A stretch of 64,000 nucleotides of DNA, from assembly GCA_039696685.1 (NCBI GenBank), contig CP155565.1, positions 124,001 through 188,000 of the forward strand. Direction: 5' to 3'. A program made the position numbers and the translations under genes. The stretch's first letter is position 1. Each line of letters starts with the position of its first letter. The notes beneath the pieces are model-generated. The model saw nothing but the letters and a program-made list of their open reading frames with translations. It did no database searches and was not told where the DNA came from. This DNA comes from Vibrio sp. CDRSL-10 TSBA. Its GTDB lineage: Bacteria > Pseudomonadota > Gammaproteobacteria > Enterobacterales > Vibrionaceae. Shown here in pieces: positions 9,820 to 17,792 of the stretch.

Positions 9820-10767
9820 TTAGTACATCTGCCCGCTGGCATGTTGCAGCAAACGGCTGATCAGCTCGGTATGGTGAGCCGGCTCGCCGGCTTCGCGGCA
9901 GTTGGCAATCACCGGGCCGCAAATGTCCTCAATTTCCATCGGGCGGCCTTTCTCACGATCGACCAGCATGGAAGTCTTTATCGCATCAAACTGGCAGATA
10001 AGCTCAAACATTTCGGTGACATCCTGTTCGCTCATTACCACACCGTCCACGGCTGCCGCGCGTGCGGTTTCCTGCATGATGCTGCGAATCGTTGCGCGCA
10101 ATACGGGATCCTGAGTGACAACGCGCGTGTCTTTCTGAGTCAGTGCCGTGATGGGATTGACCGCGTTGTTGATCATCAGCTTGCGCCACAGCGCGTAATT
10201 GACGTCAGTGTAGAGCTGATTAGGAATTCCCGCTGCTGAAAACAGCCCCTGCAAGTACCCGATCCGTGCGGCGAGCTCAGGGTTCGTTTCATTATTTGGC
10301 CACGCGCCGAAGTCTATCTGCGCGATACCGGTAGCTTGCACGACCCCCGGTGAAACGACATGTGCGCCGATTTTGACGGCCAGTCCGCCAATTGTCCTCT
10401 TCATGCCTAACGCGTTGGCAATTACTTGTTCATTGCGGACACCGTTTTGGATTGACAGCAGTGGAACGTCGCTCTGGCTGAGCCAGGAGTGCATTTCTGC
10501 CAGTATCGGCCCGGTGGTGCTGCCTTTTGATGCGATGATCAGTAGGTCAAAACTGTCCGCGCTATGCGTTTGACACAAGCCCTGCACATCGGTTGCATCG
10601 ACGGCCTGCTGAAATGTGAAATCGGGATGGTGGAGTGACAGCCCCTGAGATTGCAGAGTTTGGAGATGTTCACCCCGGGCAACAAACACCACCTGATGCC
10701 CGGCCTTAATCAGACGAGCCGCGTAATAACAGCCGATGCCACCGGCACCGATCATGGCAAATTTCAC
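9820..10767 (-). CDS. 2-dehydropantoate 2-reductase family protein (PanE/ApbA-like)
   Basis: The enzyme family reduces 2-dehydropantoate (ketopantoate) to pantoate with NADPH in pantothenate synthesis. The 315-residue protein opens with the Rossmann motif IGAGGIGCYYAARL. It has SIQNGVRNEQ in the middle, the catalytic-Lys region LWRKLMINNAVNPITAL, and a C-terminal domain with SMLVDREKGRPMEIEDICG, close to the usual substrate-binding pattern. It is isolated from other pantothenate genes, so it may be a paralogue acting on another 2-oxo acid; I therefore give no gene symbol. The start ATG at 10767 is preceded by AAGGAGAG. Confidence 0.8.
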   Translation of the reverse strand: MKFAMIGAGGIGCYYAARLIKAGHQVVFVARGEHLQTLQSQGLSLHHPDFTFQQAVDATDVQGLCQTHSADSFDLLIIASKGSTTGPILAEMHSWLSQSDVPLLSIQNGVRNEQVIANALGMKRTIGGLAVKIGAHVVSPGVVQATGIAQIDFGAWPNNETNPELAARIGYLQGLFSAAGIPNQLYTDVNYALWRKLMINNAVNPITALTQKDTRVVTQDPVLRATIRSIMQETARAAAVDGVVMSEQDVTEMFELICQFDAIKTSMLVDREKGRPMEIEDICGPVIANCREAGEPAHHTELISRLLQHASGQMY

Positions 10768-10956
10768 CTTATTCTCTCCTTGAATCTTTGTATCCCTGAA
10801 TGATGATGTTCATCAGGTTAAACTGATTTGCATATCAGAACCAGAGCTGTATGCGATCTGTTCGTCAGACCTCAGTCAGGTCACTCATCCGGCGCGGCAG
10901 GATGAGGTATGCTTATCTTGATGACTGCACGGATGATGATTCAACGGAGAACGGCG

Positions 10957-11502
10957 ATGGCGGGTAATAAGCGATGTTTTTTTGCGCTGACTTTCAATTC
11001 ACAGGCCCAGGCGGCGTTGCAACACAGCCGTGATGTAGTGAAACAATGTGCCGCACGCGGCAGTTTTACCCACGATGGCAATTTTCACCTTACGCTGGAA
11101 TTTATCGGCCAGGTCAGCGATTCTGACCTCGCGCTGCTTGGGGAATTATTGACCCAGTTAGAGAGCGAGCCCCCCAATTTGCTGTACAGTCGTCAACTTG
11201 GTCATTTCGATATCAAAGGCGGGCGGCTGATCTGGCTCGGCCTCAAGCCGGACGACAGGTTAATGACGTTACAGGCAGAGCTGCGCGGATTACTCGCGTT
11301 AAATGGTTTTACACCGGAAAACCGGCATTATCGTCCTCATATCACTTTGGGACGCCGTGTCGAACTGCATCAGCCAATCAATGCGCTGGTTATACCTGAC
11401 ACTGATTTGGCGGTGCATTCTGTGGCTTTAATGGAAAGTACCCATGTGGACGGAAAGCTGTGCTACCAGCCACTGTATGAAAGGCTGGTGGCTCAAAGTT
11501 AA
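10957..11502 (+). CDS. thpR: RNA 2',3'-cyclic phosphodiesterase (2H family)
   Basis: This is a 181-residue cytoplasmic 2H phosphoesterase that opens 2',3'-cyclic phosphates and has in vitro RNA-ligase activity in relatives (LigT/ThpR). Both signature motifs are visible: FHLTLEFIG and PHITLGRRV. The ATG at 10957 is chosen because GGAG lies seven bases upstream; the frame is open further upstream but without a ribosome-binding site. The family size is about 175-190 residues, so this is full length. It stands alone. Confidence 0.87.
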   Translation: MAGNKRCFFALTFNSQAQAALQHSRDVVKQCAARGSFTHDGNFHLTLEFIGQVSDSDLALLGELLTQLESEPPNLLYSRQLGHFDIKGGRLIWLGLKPDDRLMTLQAELRGLLALNGFTPENRHYRPHITLGRRVELHQPINALVIPDTDLAVHSVALMESTHVDGKLCYQPLYERLVAQS

Positions 11503-11636
11503 CACATACGACGGTGGTAAGATGGAGGATGGACTACAATTGAGGTGATCTTGGCGGCGACTTTATTCGATCTCGATACGGGTGAGTATTCAGTTCGTCA
11601 GCAAAGCAAATCTCATAACAAGAAGCGAGAACGGCA

Positions 11637-11969
11637 ATGAAAAATGTAACCTCAGTCATGCTACTTGGATTGGTGCTGGGATTTTCAGCCAGCGCGATGG
11701 CCAATCATCATAAGCAGGGTGAAAACATGATGTCTGACAGTGGGAAGCAGAACAGTCAGGGCATGATGATGTCTGATGAAGATATGGATGAAATGCACAA
11801 AAATATGATGGGCATGTCCGAAGAAGAGCGTGCGCAGTACAAAATGAAACTGCAGGACTGCGAAAAAGCGGGCCGCAGTGCCAAAGAGTGTGAAGCAAAA
11901 CTGGAACGTCATATGGACAGCAATAAAGACCAGATGATGAAGCAGGATAAAAAGAGTAAAACCTACTAA
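11637..11969 (+). CDS. Small Met-rich periplasmic protein
   Basis: The 110-residue precursor has a signal peptide ending SASAMA before NHHKQGENMM. The mature part is very polar and contains about 16 Met residues, grouped as GMMMSDEDMDEMHKNMMGM, plus His-His and two Cys (LQDCEKAGRSAKECEAKL). Met/His/Asp clusters suggest possible metal (Cu or similar) binding. The Cys pair spaced through a helical K/E-rich tail could form a disulfide. No named family is recognised and no metal-transport gene adjoins it. A strong terminator follows at 11996. Confidence 0.75.
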   Translation: MKNVTSVMLLGLVLGFSASAMANHHKQGENMMSDSGKQNSQGMMMSDEDMDEMHKNMMGMSEEERAQYKMKLQDCEKAGRSAKECEAKLERHMDSNKDQMMKQDKKSKTY

Positions 11970-11995
11970 GCCTGAGCCATCCCTCAGCGTCAGAG

Positions 11996-12021
11996 AGGCG
12001 AACATAGTTGTTCGCCTTTTT
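11996..12021 (+). terminator. Rho-independent terminator
   Basis: AGGCGAACA, TAGT loop, TGTTCGCCT then TTTT. A perfect 9-bp stem followed by a T tract ends the Met-rich protein transcript. Confidence 0.9.
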
Positions 12022-12042
12022 AATGTCCGTCCTGCCCAGATT

Positions 12043-12059
12043 TACGTCAAAATGACGTA
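12043..12059. promoter_or_regulatory. Palindromic site TACGTCA-AAA-TGACGTA
   Basis: The perfect 7-bp arms with 3-bp spacer lie about 70 bp upstream of the cold-shock/DUF1294 gene. The position and symmetry suggest an operator for a dimeric regulator. The regulator is unknown. Confidence 0.4.
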
Positions 12060-12128
12060 TCGCTTGTCTCTGACGTCCTGATATCAGTTAAACTCAGACA
12101 AAACAACAGGCTGGGAAATTCCAATCAT

Positions 12129-12707
12129 ATGCAGGGTAAAATCAGCGAGTGGTATGACGATAAAGGATATGGATTTATCGTGACGCCGGAGCGTAAGCGC
12201 AAAATATTTGTCCATATTTCTGAACTGAGAAAAAAAGGGTTACGCCCCAAACTGAATGCCAAAGTCAGCTTTGAACTTGGGCGTGATAGTCAGGGCCGGG
12301 TCAATGCGGTGAATGTCGACATGCAAGGGGGAAACAGCCTTCCTTTGGCGGTGGTATTCGGCTGTGCGTTTGTGGTGTTTGTCAGCGGCACGACGCTGCT
12401 GATGGGCGGCGCGTTGGTCTTTATCCCGCTTTATTTGCTGCTCAGCCTCTTCACCTACCTGATGTATGCCCGGGATAAAAATGCGGCGCTGCAGGGCCAT
12501 TGGCGCACACCGGAAAAAACCTTGCATCTGTTAGCTTTGGCCGGCGGCTGGCCAGGAGCGCTGTGGGCACAGAATCAGTTGCGTCATAAATCGCAAAAAC
12601 AACCGTTTAAGACCATTCTCTGGCTGACCATAGCCCTGAATATCGTGGCCTTCAGCTGGACGCTGTCTCAGCCGGGTCATGCCTTGATTCAGCAGTGGTT
12701 ACCTTAA
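12129..12707 (+). CDS. Cold-shock domain fused to DUF1294 membrane domain
   Basis: 192 residues. Residues 1-65 are a cold-shock/OB fold with the RNP1-like KGYGFIV and RNP2-like KIFVHI motifs, expected to bind single-stranded nucleic acid. After a short linker come about four hydrophobic segments, with the DUF1294 signature YARDKNAAL...RTPEKTLHLLALAGGWPGALWAQ and LRHKSQKQPF. The fusion is known in proteobacteria but its function is not. The gene's last four bases overlap the end of the convergent gene at 12704. Confidence 0.85.
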   Translation: MQGKISEWYDDKGYGFIVTPERKRKIFVHISELRKKGLRPKLNAKVSFELGRDSQGRVNAVNVDMQGGNSLPLAVVFGCAFVVFVSGTTLLMGGALVFIPLYLLLSLFTYLMYARDKNAALQGHWRTPEKTLHLLALAGGWPGALWAQNQLRHKSQKQPFKTILWLTIALNIVAFSWTLSQPGHALIQQWLP

Positions 12708-13066
12708 CGCTCTCCGGTTTGCAAGGTGCGTAAATAGCGGTGCAAGAAGCGGGTATCCACGCCTTGCAGCCGCATACGCAGTTCGAGCTGGCGCAGCTTA
12801 TGCTCGGCATCACAGCGCTGTTGTGATCCTTCGGTGCAGCGCGCAACTAAATCGCATAATGAGATAGCCTGATTACGTTCTGCCAGTTCCGGCGGAATAT
12901 AGCCGGCATTTTTCAACACCCGATAGCCCATACGCAGTTGCTCGGGCACCATGCTGTCATCATCAAGTTGCAAGGGTTCACCTTTGCCGGGCAGGTCATC
13001 CATTTTGCCTTCATTAAATGCAGCCTGAATGCGCTGTTCTGCGATTTTGTCGACCAGTGTACTCAT
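12704..13066 (-). CDS. DUF1992 (DnaJ-subfamily-C28-like conserved domain) protein
   Basis: This is a 120-residue cytoplasmic protein with the DUF1992 hallmarks: VDKIAEQRIQAAFNEGKMDDLPGKGEPL and RVLKNAGYIPPELAERNQ. E. coli YhdN is, as I recall, a relative. Function is unknown. The ATG at 13066 has AGGAG six bases upstream; an in-frame GTG one codon earlier is too close to it. It converges on and slightly overlaps the cold-shock/DUF1294 gene. Confidence 0.85.
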   Translation of the reverse strand: MSTLVDKIAEQRIQAAFNEGKMDDLPGKGEPLQLDDDSMVPEQLRMGYRVLKNAGYIPPELAERNQAISLCDLVARCTEGSQQRCDAEHKLRQLELRMRLQGVDTRFLHRYLRTLQTGER

Positions 13067-13335
13067 CACTTTCTCCTGTTTGAGTGATCAGCTTACTCGC
13101 TCATTGCCGTATATCAAGAGGGAGCTGGCGTGTCTGAGAGTGGAATACGAGCGCTGAGCAGTTTGAAATACCATGCAACATATTTGTTGTTTATTGATGA
13201 TTTTAATCAGGGCACCGCTTTTGATAAGGTAAAAGGGATAAGCTAAAAGGGCCAAGGTAAAGCAGCGCTAAGATAACCAGAGCGTTCATATAATCAGGCC
13301 CTAAGATAAGCAGAGTGGTAACGAACAATAAGTGC
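13067..13335. other. Intergenic spacer, low complexity
   Basis: AT-rich spacer between the DUF1992 gene and the ERIC copy. It contains several imperfect GATAAG/GGTAAAG words (for example GATAAGG..., GGATAAGC..., AAGATAACC...) but no clear array or gene. Confidence 0.3.
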
Positions 13336-13396
13336 TATACCCAAACTAACTGGAGTTGCAGCCAATACCGCTGCAGCTTCAAGCAGCAAGGGGATA
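13336..13396. repeat. Short ERIC-like repeat, copy 2
   Basis: Runs from TATACCC to GGGGATA with AACTGGAGTTGCAGCCAATAC and CGCTGCAGCTTCAAG in inverted order. This matches both ends of the full ERIC at 23770 with the centre missing. It lies upstream of the DUF3750 lipoprotein gene and may be in its leader. Confidence 0.8.
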
Positions 13397-13428
13397 CAGA
13401 ATAGTAAGTGATGGCAGAGGGTATGTGC

Positions 13429-13983
13429 ATGAGAAACAAGCTGGGTTTTAACCGTATGGTGCAGATTTTGTTGGTGTCAGCCGCGGCAATGCTCAGTGGC
13501 TGTACTCAGAGTGACTGGCGTTCTGCCAGCCGTGAACCGGCAGGCATCGCCCCGGATCCGCAGAATGACAAACAGGCGGTGATTGAGTTTTACGCAGCTG
13601 ATGCGTTCAGTTGGCGTGGCTGGTTTGCCGTGCATACCTGGATGGCACTCAAACCGCAGGATGCTGAAGAATATACCGTGTACGAGGTGGTTGGCTGGCG
13701 GGTTGACCGCGGACAGCCGGCACTCTATCAGTACCAGACCGCAACGCCTGACCGTTACTGGTATGGCGCAAAACCTGAAAAAGTACTGTCGATTCAGGGT
13801 GAAAAAGCCGAGCAGTTGATCCCGAAAGTACAGAACGTGGTTGGTATGTATCCTTGGGCCAATGAATACACCCTGTTTCCGGGGCCAAACAGCAATACTT
13901 TCCCGGCCTGGGTCGGTAAGCAAGTGCCGGAACTGGGGCTGGAAATGCCGTTTCGTGCCATCGGCAGTGGTTACGCGGATTAA
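13429..13983 (+). CDS. DUF3750 lipoprotein
   Basis: 184 residues. The N-terminus MRNKLGFNRMVQILLVSAAAMLSGCTQ is a type II signal peptide with lipobox LSGC, so the protein should be lipid-anchored in the envelope. The mature domain has the DUF3750 pattern: VIEFYAADAFSWRGWFAVHTWMALKP, YTVYEVVGWRVD and YPWANEYTLFPGPNSNTFPAWV. Function is unknown. I chose the ATG at 13429 because AGAGGG lies seven bases upstream; in-frame ATGs at 13408 and 13423 are alternatives. Confidence 0.8.
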   Translation: MRNKLGFNRMVQILLVSAAAMLSGCTQSDWRSASREPAGIAPDPQNDKQAVIEFYAADAFSWRGWFAVHTWMALKPQDAEEYTVYEVVGWRVDRGQPALYQYQTATPDRYWYGAKPEKVLSIQGEKAEQLIPKVQNVVGMYPWANEYTLFPGPNSNTFPAWVGKQVPELGLEMPFRAIGSGYAD

Positions 13984-14004
13984 AACGCTAACATCAGGCT
14001 TACC

Positions 14005-14066
14005 CAAACAAGCCAAGATTGCCCAAATAAACCAACATTGCTCAAATAAACCAACATTGTGCAAAC
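14005..14066. repeat. 19-bp tandem repeat, about 3.5 units
   Basis: CAAATAAACCAACATTG occurs at 14024-14040 and 14043-14059. Degenerate units begin at 14005 (CAAACAAGCCAAGATTG) and 14062 (CAAACAAAAAGCC), so the period is 19. It sits between the lipoprotein stop and the terminator at 14068. Confidence 0.75.
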
Positions 14067-14067
14067 A

Positions 14068-14094
14068 AAAAGCCCGCTTTCATAGCGGGCTTTT
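14068..14094. terminator. Bidirectional terminator
   Basis: AAAAGCCCGCT, TTCAT loop, AGCGGGCTTTT. A perfect 11-bp stem with A and T tracts can stop transcription from the lipoprotein gene (+) and ilvE (-). Confidence 0.88.
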
Positions 14095-14200
14095 GAGTTT
14101 TCGTGGTCGGCGTATGACGGCTGTCAGGTCAGGCACTTTAAACGAACGACTGATTTAAGTGATTGACCTGTCAGGCAAACAACACACTTCCGACCTGCAA

Positions 14201-15199
14201 TTACGCGATTTTAGTCAGCCAGTTGTGTTTATCTGGTGCTTTACCCCACTGAATATCGTTCAGTGTCTGACGCAGTTTCTGCGCGATAGGGCCGATCTCG
14301 CCACTGCCGACTTTGTAATCTTTACCGTTGTGGATCAAAGTGCCGACAGAAGTCAGAACGGCAGCCGTACCAGATAGCATGGCTTCCACACCTGGTTTAG
14401 CCGCGCGTTCCAGCAACTCTTCAACAGAAACTTCACGTTCAGTGACCGTCATGCCCAGATCTTTAGCAATGGTCAGGATGCTTGAACGGGTGACGCCGTG
14501 CAGGAAGCTTGAGTCCAGTGCTTTGGTGATGATCTCGTTACCGTCAACCAGCAGGAAGTTTGCCGCGCCAGTTTCAGTAATGTAACCGTTTGGACAGAAC
14601 AGAACCTGGTCTGCCTGATATTTTTGTTTTGCTTCCAGAGTCGGAGCCAGCGCGCTGGCGTAGTTACCGCCGCTCTTAATCATACCCATGTGTGGTGCGC
14701 AGCGCTGACCTTCTTCGTCCAGCAGCAGACGCAGAGCGTGTGCGCCGCCAGCGAAGTAATCGCCGACTGGTGACAACAGGATATACATCATTGAAGAGAC
14801 GGAAGCTGCCGCCGCTTTACCAATCGCAGGTTCTGTACCGATGTGTGTTGGACGAATGTACATAGAACCCGGTGGTTGTGGGACGTCAGACGCGAACTCA
14901 GCAACGATATCGGTGATCATTTGCGAGACTTGCGCTTTGTCCAGCTCAGGTAGAGATAGCAACTTGCTGCTTTGTGAGAAACGCTCAACGTTCTGATCCA
15001 TACGGAAAACATGCACACTGCCGTCTTCGTGACGGAATGCTTTCAGGCCTTCAAAACAAGTACTTGAGTAGTGCAGTACGTGTGCGCCCGGGTGCAGTGA
15101 GATGCTGTCTGATGAAACGATCTGAGCGTCAGTCCATTGATTATTTTCGTATGTTGCTAAAGCCATTTTAGGCATGAACACGCTACCAAAAGCCGCCAT
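14201..15199 (-). CDS. ilvE: Branched-chain amino acid aminotransferase
   Basis: PLP fold-type IV enzyme that interconverts Leu, Ile and Val with their 2-oxo acids using 2-oxoglutarate. The 332-residue length and motifs fit the longer IlvE subgroup: HYSSTCFEGLKAFR at residues 43-56, MYIRPTHIGTEPAIG, the PLP-Lys region MGMIKSGGNYASALAP, CPNGYITETGAANFLLV, and the phosphate-binding end MLSGTAAVLTSVGTLIHNGKDYKVG. It is monocistronic and not in an ilvGMEDA operon. Its own 5' region of about 290 bp shows no leader peptide that I could recognise. Confidence 0.92.
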   Translation of the reverse strand: MAAFGSVFMPKMALATYENNQWTDAQIVSSDSISLHPGAHVLHYSSTCFEGLKAFRHEDGSVHVFRMDQNVERFSQSSKLLSLPELDKAQVSQMITDIVAEFASDVPQPPGSMYIRPTHIGTEPAIGKAAAASVSSMMYILLSPVGDYFAGGAHALRLLLDEEGQRCAPHMGMIKSGGNYASALAPTLEAKQKYQADQVLFCPNGYITETGAANFLLVDGNEIITKALDSSFLHGVTRSSILTIAKDLGMTVTEREVSVEELLERAAKPGVEAMLSGTAAVLTSVGTLIHNGKDYKVGSGEIGPIAQKLRQTLNDIQWGKAPDKHNWLTKIA

Positions 15200-15490
15200 T
15201 ATTATGATTTCCTAATTACTGTATTTATTTGATGAAGTGTTAGATTAAGTTTGGGCAGGCGAGAGATTAGTCGTCCAAGACTTAATATCAAAATACTAAA
15301 ACAGATTCCGTCAGTAAGAAAGTAAAAGTCACAGATTCGGGAGTTCTCTGTGCCAGTCCTTGTAATCGCGGGGCTTTGCACGCTGATCTAAGCGCTGGCA
15401 AAACGTCAATTGACAGCCTTTGACTATAGGTTGCAAGGAGAATGATTGATGACATTAATCATTATGCCTGTTTAACAGCGGCGGACACAA

Positions 15491-15518
15491 AAGGGCTCAG
15501 CGTTACCGCTCAGCCCTT
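15491..15518 (-). terminator. Hairpin downstream of pldA
   Basis: AAGGGCT-C-AGCG, TTAC loop, CGCT-C-AGCCCTT: 11 paired bases with one C-C mismatch. It lies 17 bp past the pldA stop at 15535; TTTTGTG follows on the minus strand. Confidence 0.7.
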
Positions 15519-15534
15519 CGCCCCTGCACGTTGA

Positions 15535-16547
15535 TCAGAGGATATCGGTAATCGCAATCCCGAGGCCAAAACGCTGCTGCTTATGGTTGTAATCAATCAG
15601 GTTTCTCACCGTAGCCGGTGGAATATTTCGCATAGCCGCGCACTTTACCCCAGATCGGGAAGGTCATGCCCAGTTCTGCGTAGCCGTTGTGAGTCTCAAA
15701 GTTTTCCCGGCCCATGAAATTCAGAGCCACACTGTCCCACTTATACACTGCGCTGAGCTCGAAATTGCCCATGTAGTCGCGGATATCCGGGTTATCATCA
15801 CCGTCCGGGTCATCGGCGTAACTCTTGCTGTCTTCCGGAATGCGCCACCAAGGGCGAAAGTTAATAGCCAGGCGATTCTTTTCATAAGTAAATGAACCGT
15901 AGATACGGTTCCAGCTGCGTGACAGATCCTGGCGCTGGCCGTTGGACTGGTGTTCAATCCCAACCCCGAGCCAGGTATTGCCGCCAAAAGGTTTCCAAAC
16001 GGTCGGCGTGTAGTAGAACAGTTCCGGCTGGTAGTTGGTTTCACGGAAAGGGCGCGAAATGGAACCGGCGTAAACCTGCCAGTAAGAACGCAAAGTAAAA
16101 CCAAAGAACAGGGCATCATCTTCAAACAGCAGATCGGTGTAATTGAGCGGGATTTTAAAACTGATTTGGAATTCGGCTTCCGCTTTACGCAGATCTTCAG
16201 CCCAGCCTGTGTCCTGATACGCCTCGCGGTTAACGCTGTCGGTATAGGTGAACGGCAGAATGTAGTTCATTTTGTGTGGGGTAATCACAAACGGCTGGAA
16301 CTCGGTGCTTTTTTCTAATTCCCGCCGTTGAGTCAGCAGCTCCGGCTCCTCAGTCGGCTCTTCTTTCTCTGGCAGTTCACAGCGCCGACGGACTTCATCT
16401 ATGGTCATTTCGCCGCTCTGTCCGCGAGTGGCGTTCAGCAGACAGCGGTCATAATCGGACAGTTTCTTCCGCTTCGATGAATGGCGACAAAAATAGTGTG
16501 GCTAGTAATGTCGTCTGCAGCGTCGTCGTCTTTAGAGTCGCTTCCAT
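15535..16547 (-). CDS. pldA: Outer-membrane phospholipase A (two frameshifts)
   Basis: Calcium-dependent outer-membrane enzyme (OMPLA) that hydrolyses phospholipids mislocated to the outer leaflet. The barrel part has FVITPHKMNYILPFTY and the catalytic His and Ser in GIEHQSNGQ, followed by SRSWNRIYG. Two breaks are present. At 16462-16466, removing one T from GTTTC joins the signal peptide (start 16547, MEATLKTTTLQTTLLATLFL) to SDYDRCLLNATRGQSGE. At 15601-15605, removing one T restores the barrel end NLIDYNHKQQRFGLGIAITDIL. The repaired product is 336 residues. AAGGAA precedes the start. The repeats and terminator at 16733-16825 separate it from secF2. Confidence 0.85.
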
Positions 16548-16732
16548 GTGGATTCCTTGGCAAAAAGTGGTAGTTAAACCTCTGAAGTATAATTGCTATT
16601 TTATTCATTGTTGTAAAAGCAGTGTTATTGCTGCGCTAAATATCCTCCCTCAGGATGATATGCATCACAGTTATCTAGTCGGATTAATCACGGATCGGTA
16701 TTTCAAAACTAACGTTTCTTTATTGCACAATT

Positions 16733-16789
16733 GAGGTTGTAAAAACCAGAGATTGTGAAAAAAAGAGGTTGTAAAAAAATAGAGGCCGT
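16733..16789. repeat. 16-17-bp tandem repeat, four degenerate units
   Basis: GAGGTTGTAAAAACCA, GAGATTGTGAAAAAAA, GAGGTTGTAAAAAAATA and GAGGCCGTAAAAAA begin at 16733, 16749, 16765 and 16782. It directly precedes the terminator at 16790. Confidence 0.7.
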
Positions 16790-16825
16790 AAAAAAGGGAC
16801 ATACCTGCTGGCATGCCCCTTTTTT
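16790..16825. terminator. Bidirectional terminator of the vemP-secD2-secF2 operon
   Basis: AAAAAAGGGACATACC, TGCT loop, GGCATGCCCCTTTTTT: a 16-bp stem with two wobble pairs and A/T tracts on both sides. Confidence 0.85.
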
Positions 16826-16886
16826 CGTAGCGCTGAGAATCCGTTGAGACTTACAGGCCAAAATGGTTGTTCAGATTTAGCCTGGT

Positions 16887-17789
16887 TTACGGCGCTAAAT
16901 CCACTTCCACCGGCAGGTAATGACGAGGCTCAAGCTTGAGCCACTCCGGCAACACGGTACCGATAGAAATCGAGGACCAGGTACCGGAAATAATGCCGAT
17001 GAACATGGCGGTCGCAAAACCCTCCAGCGGCGCGCCGCCCATCAGCCATAATGCCGCCACGGTAATCAGCGTCGTACCGGATGTCACCATGGTGCGTGAG
17101 AATGTGGCAACAACGGCCTGATCGTTGATCTCCTCGGTCGGAGTGTGCTGTTTGGCAACCAGCAGTTCACGAATCCGGTCGGCAATGATGATCGAATCAT
17201 TCAGTGAGTAGCCGAGAATCGCCAGCACGGCAGCGAACACCGTCAGGTTGAATTCCATTTGCGTCAGGGCAAAGAAGCCCAGCACCAACACCACATCGTG
17301 GATCAGCGCCAGCAAAGCGCCACTTGCCAGACGCCACTCAAAGCGGAAACAGAGGTAACCCAGGATACACAGCATGCTGATCAGCAGGGCGAGGCCGCCC
17401 TGATCAACCAGATCCTGGCCGACCTGAGATCCGACCATACTGTTGCTGATGATTTCTACGCTATCAGACACCTGGTGCAGCAGCTGATTGATATCCGCTG
17501 CGCTCTGACCTTCAGCTGCCAGCGGGTAGCGAATCACCCAGCGACCTTCTGCGCCGGATTGAGTGACCGATGTGGACTCACCCAATACCGGTTGCAGTAC
17601 ATTGAGCAGATCATGGTTAGTGACCGTCTGGCTGACCACGGCCTCTGTGACCATACCGCCGGTAAAATCCAGACCCATATTCAGGCCACGCATGGCAAAA
17701 GCAGCCAGAGAGATCACCATCAGCGCGATAGACACCAGGCTGGTGATGTAGCGAATACGACGAATGCGAGTTTTTAGAAATTGAAGCAT
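16887..17789 (-). CDS. secF: Protein translocase subunit SecF (SecF2 paralogue)
   Basis: SecF pairs with SecD in the inner membrane and uses the proton or sodium gradient to pull exported proteins through SecYEG. The 300-residue protein has the N-terminal membrane helix, the GLNMGLDFTGGMVTE motif, then five C-terminal helices with ILGYSLNDSIIIADRIRE and TLITVAALWLMGG. It starts three bases after the secD stop, with AAGGG in the gap, so the two are co-translated. Its position behind vemP identifies it as the inducible SecDF2 set of vibrios. Confidence 0.9.
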   Translation of the reverse strand: MLQFLKTRIRRIRYITSLVSIALMVISLAAFAMRGLNMGLDFTGGMVTEAVVSQTVTNHDLLNVLQPVLGESTSVTQSGAEGRWVIRYPLAAEGQSAADINQLLHQVSDSVEIISNSMVGSQVGQDLVDQGGLALLISMLCILGYLCFRFEWRLASGALLALIHDVVLVLGFFALTQMEFNLTVFAAVLAILGYSLNDSIIIADRIRELLVAKQHTPTEEINDQAVVATFSRTMVTSGTTLITVAALWLMGGAPLEGFATAMFIGIISGTWSSISIGTVLPEWLKLEPRHYLPVEVDLAP

Positions 17790-17792
17790 GAT

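Noticed and set aside
9209..9842. Minus-strand ORFs upstream of the transporter
   Set aside because: No ribosome-binding sites; one runs into the PanE-like gene; the composition looks noncoding.
14005..14066. CRISPR array
   Set aside because: Units are 19 bp without unique spacers and there are no cas genes, so this is a simple tandem repeat. The arrays at 16733 and 20403 are rejected for the same reason.
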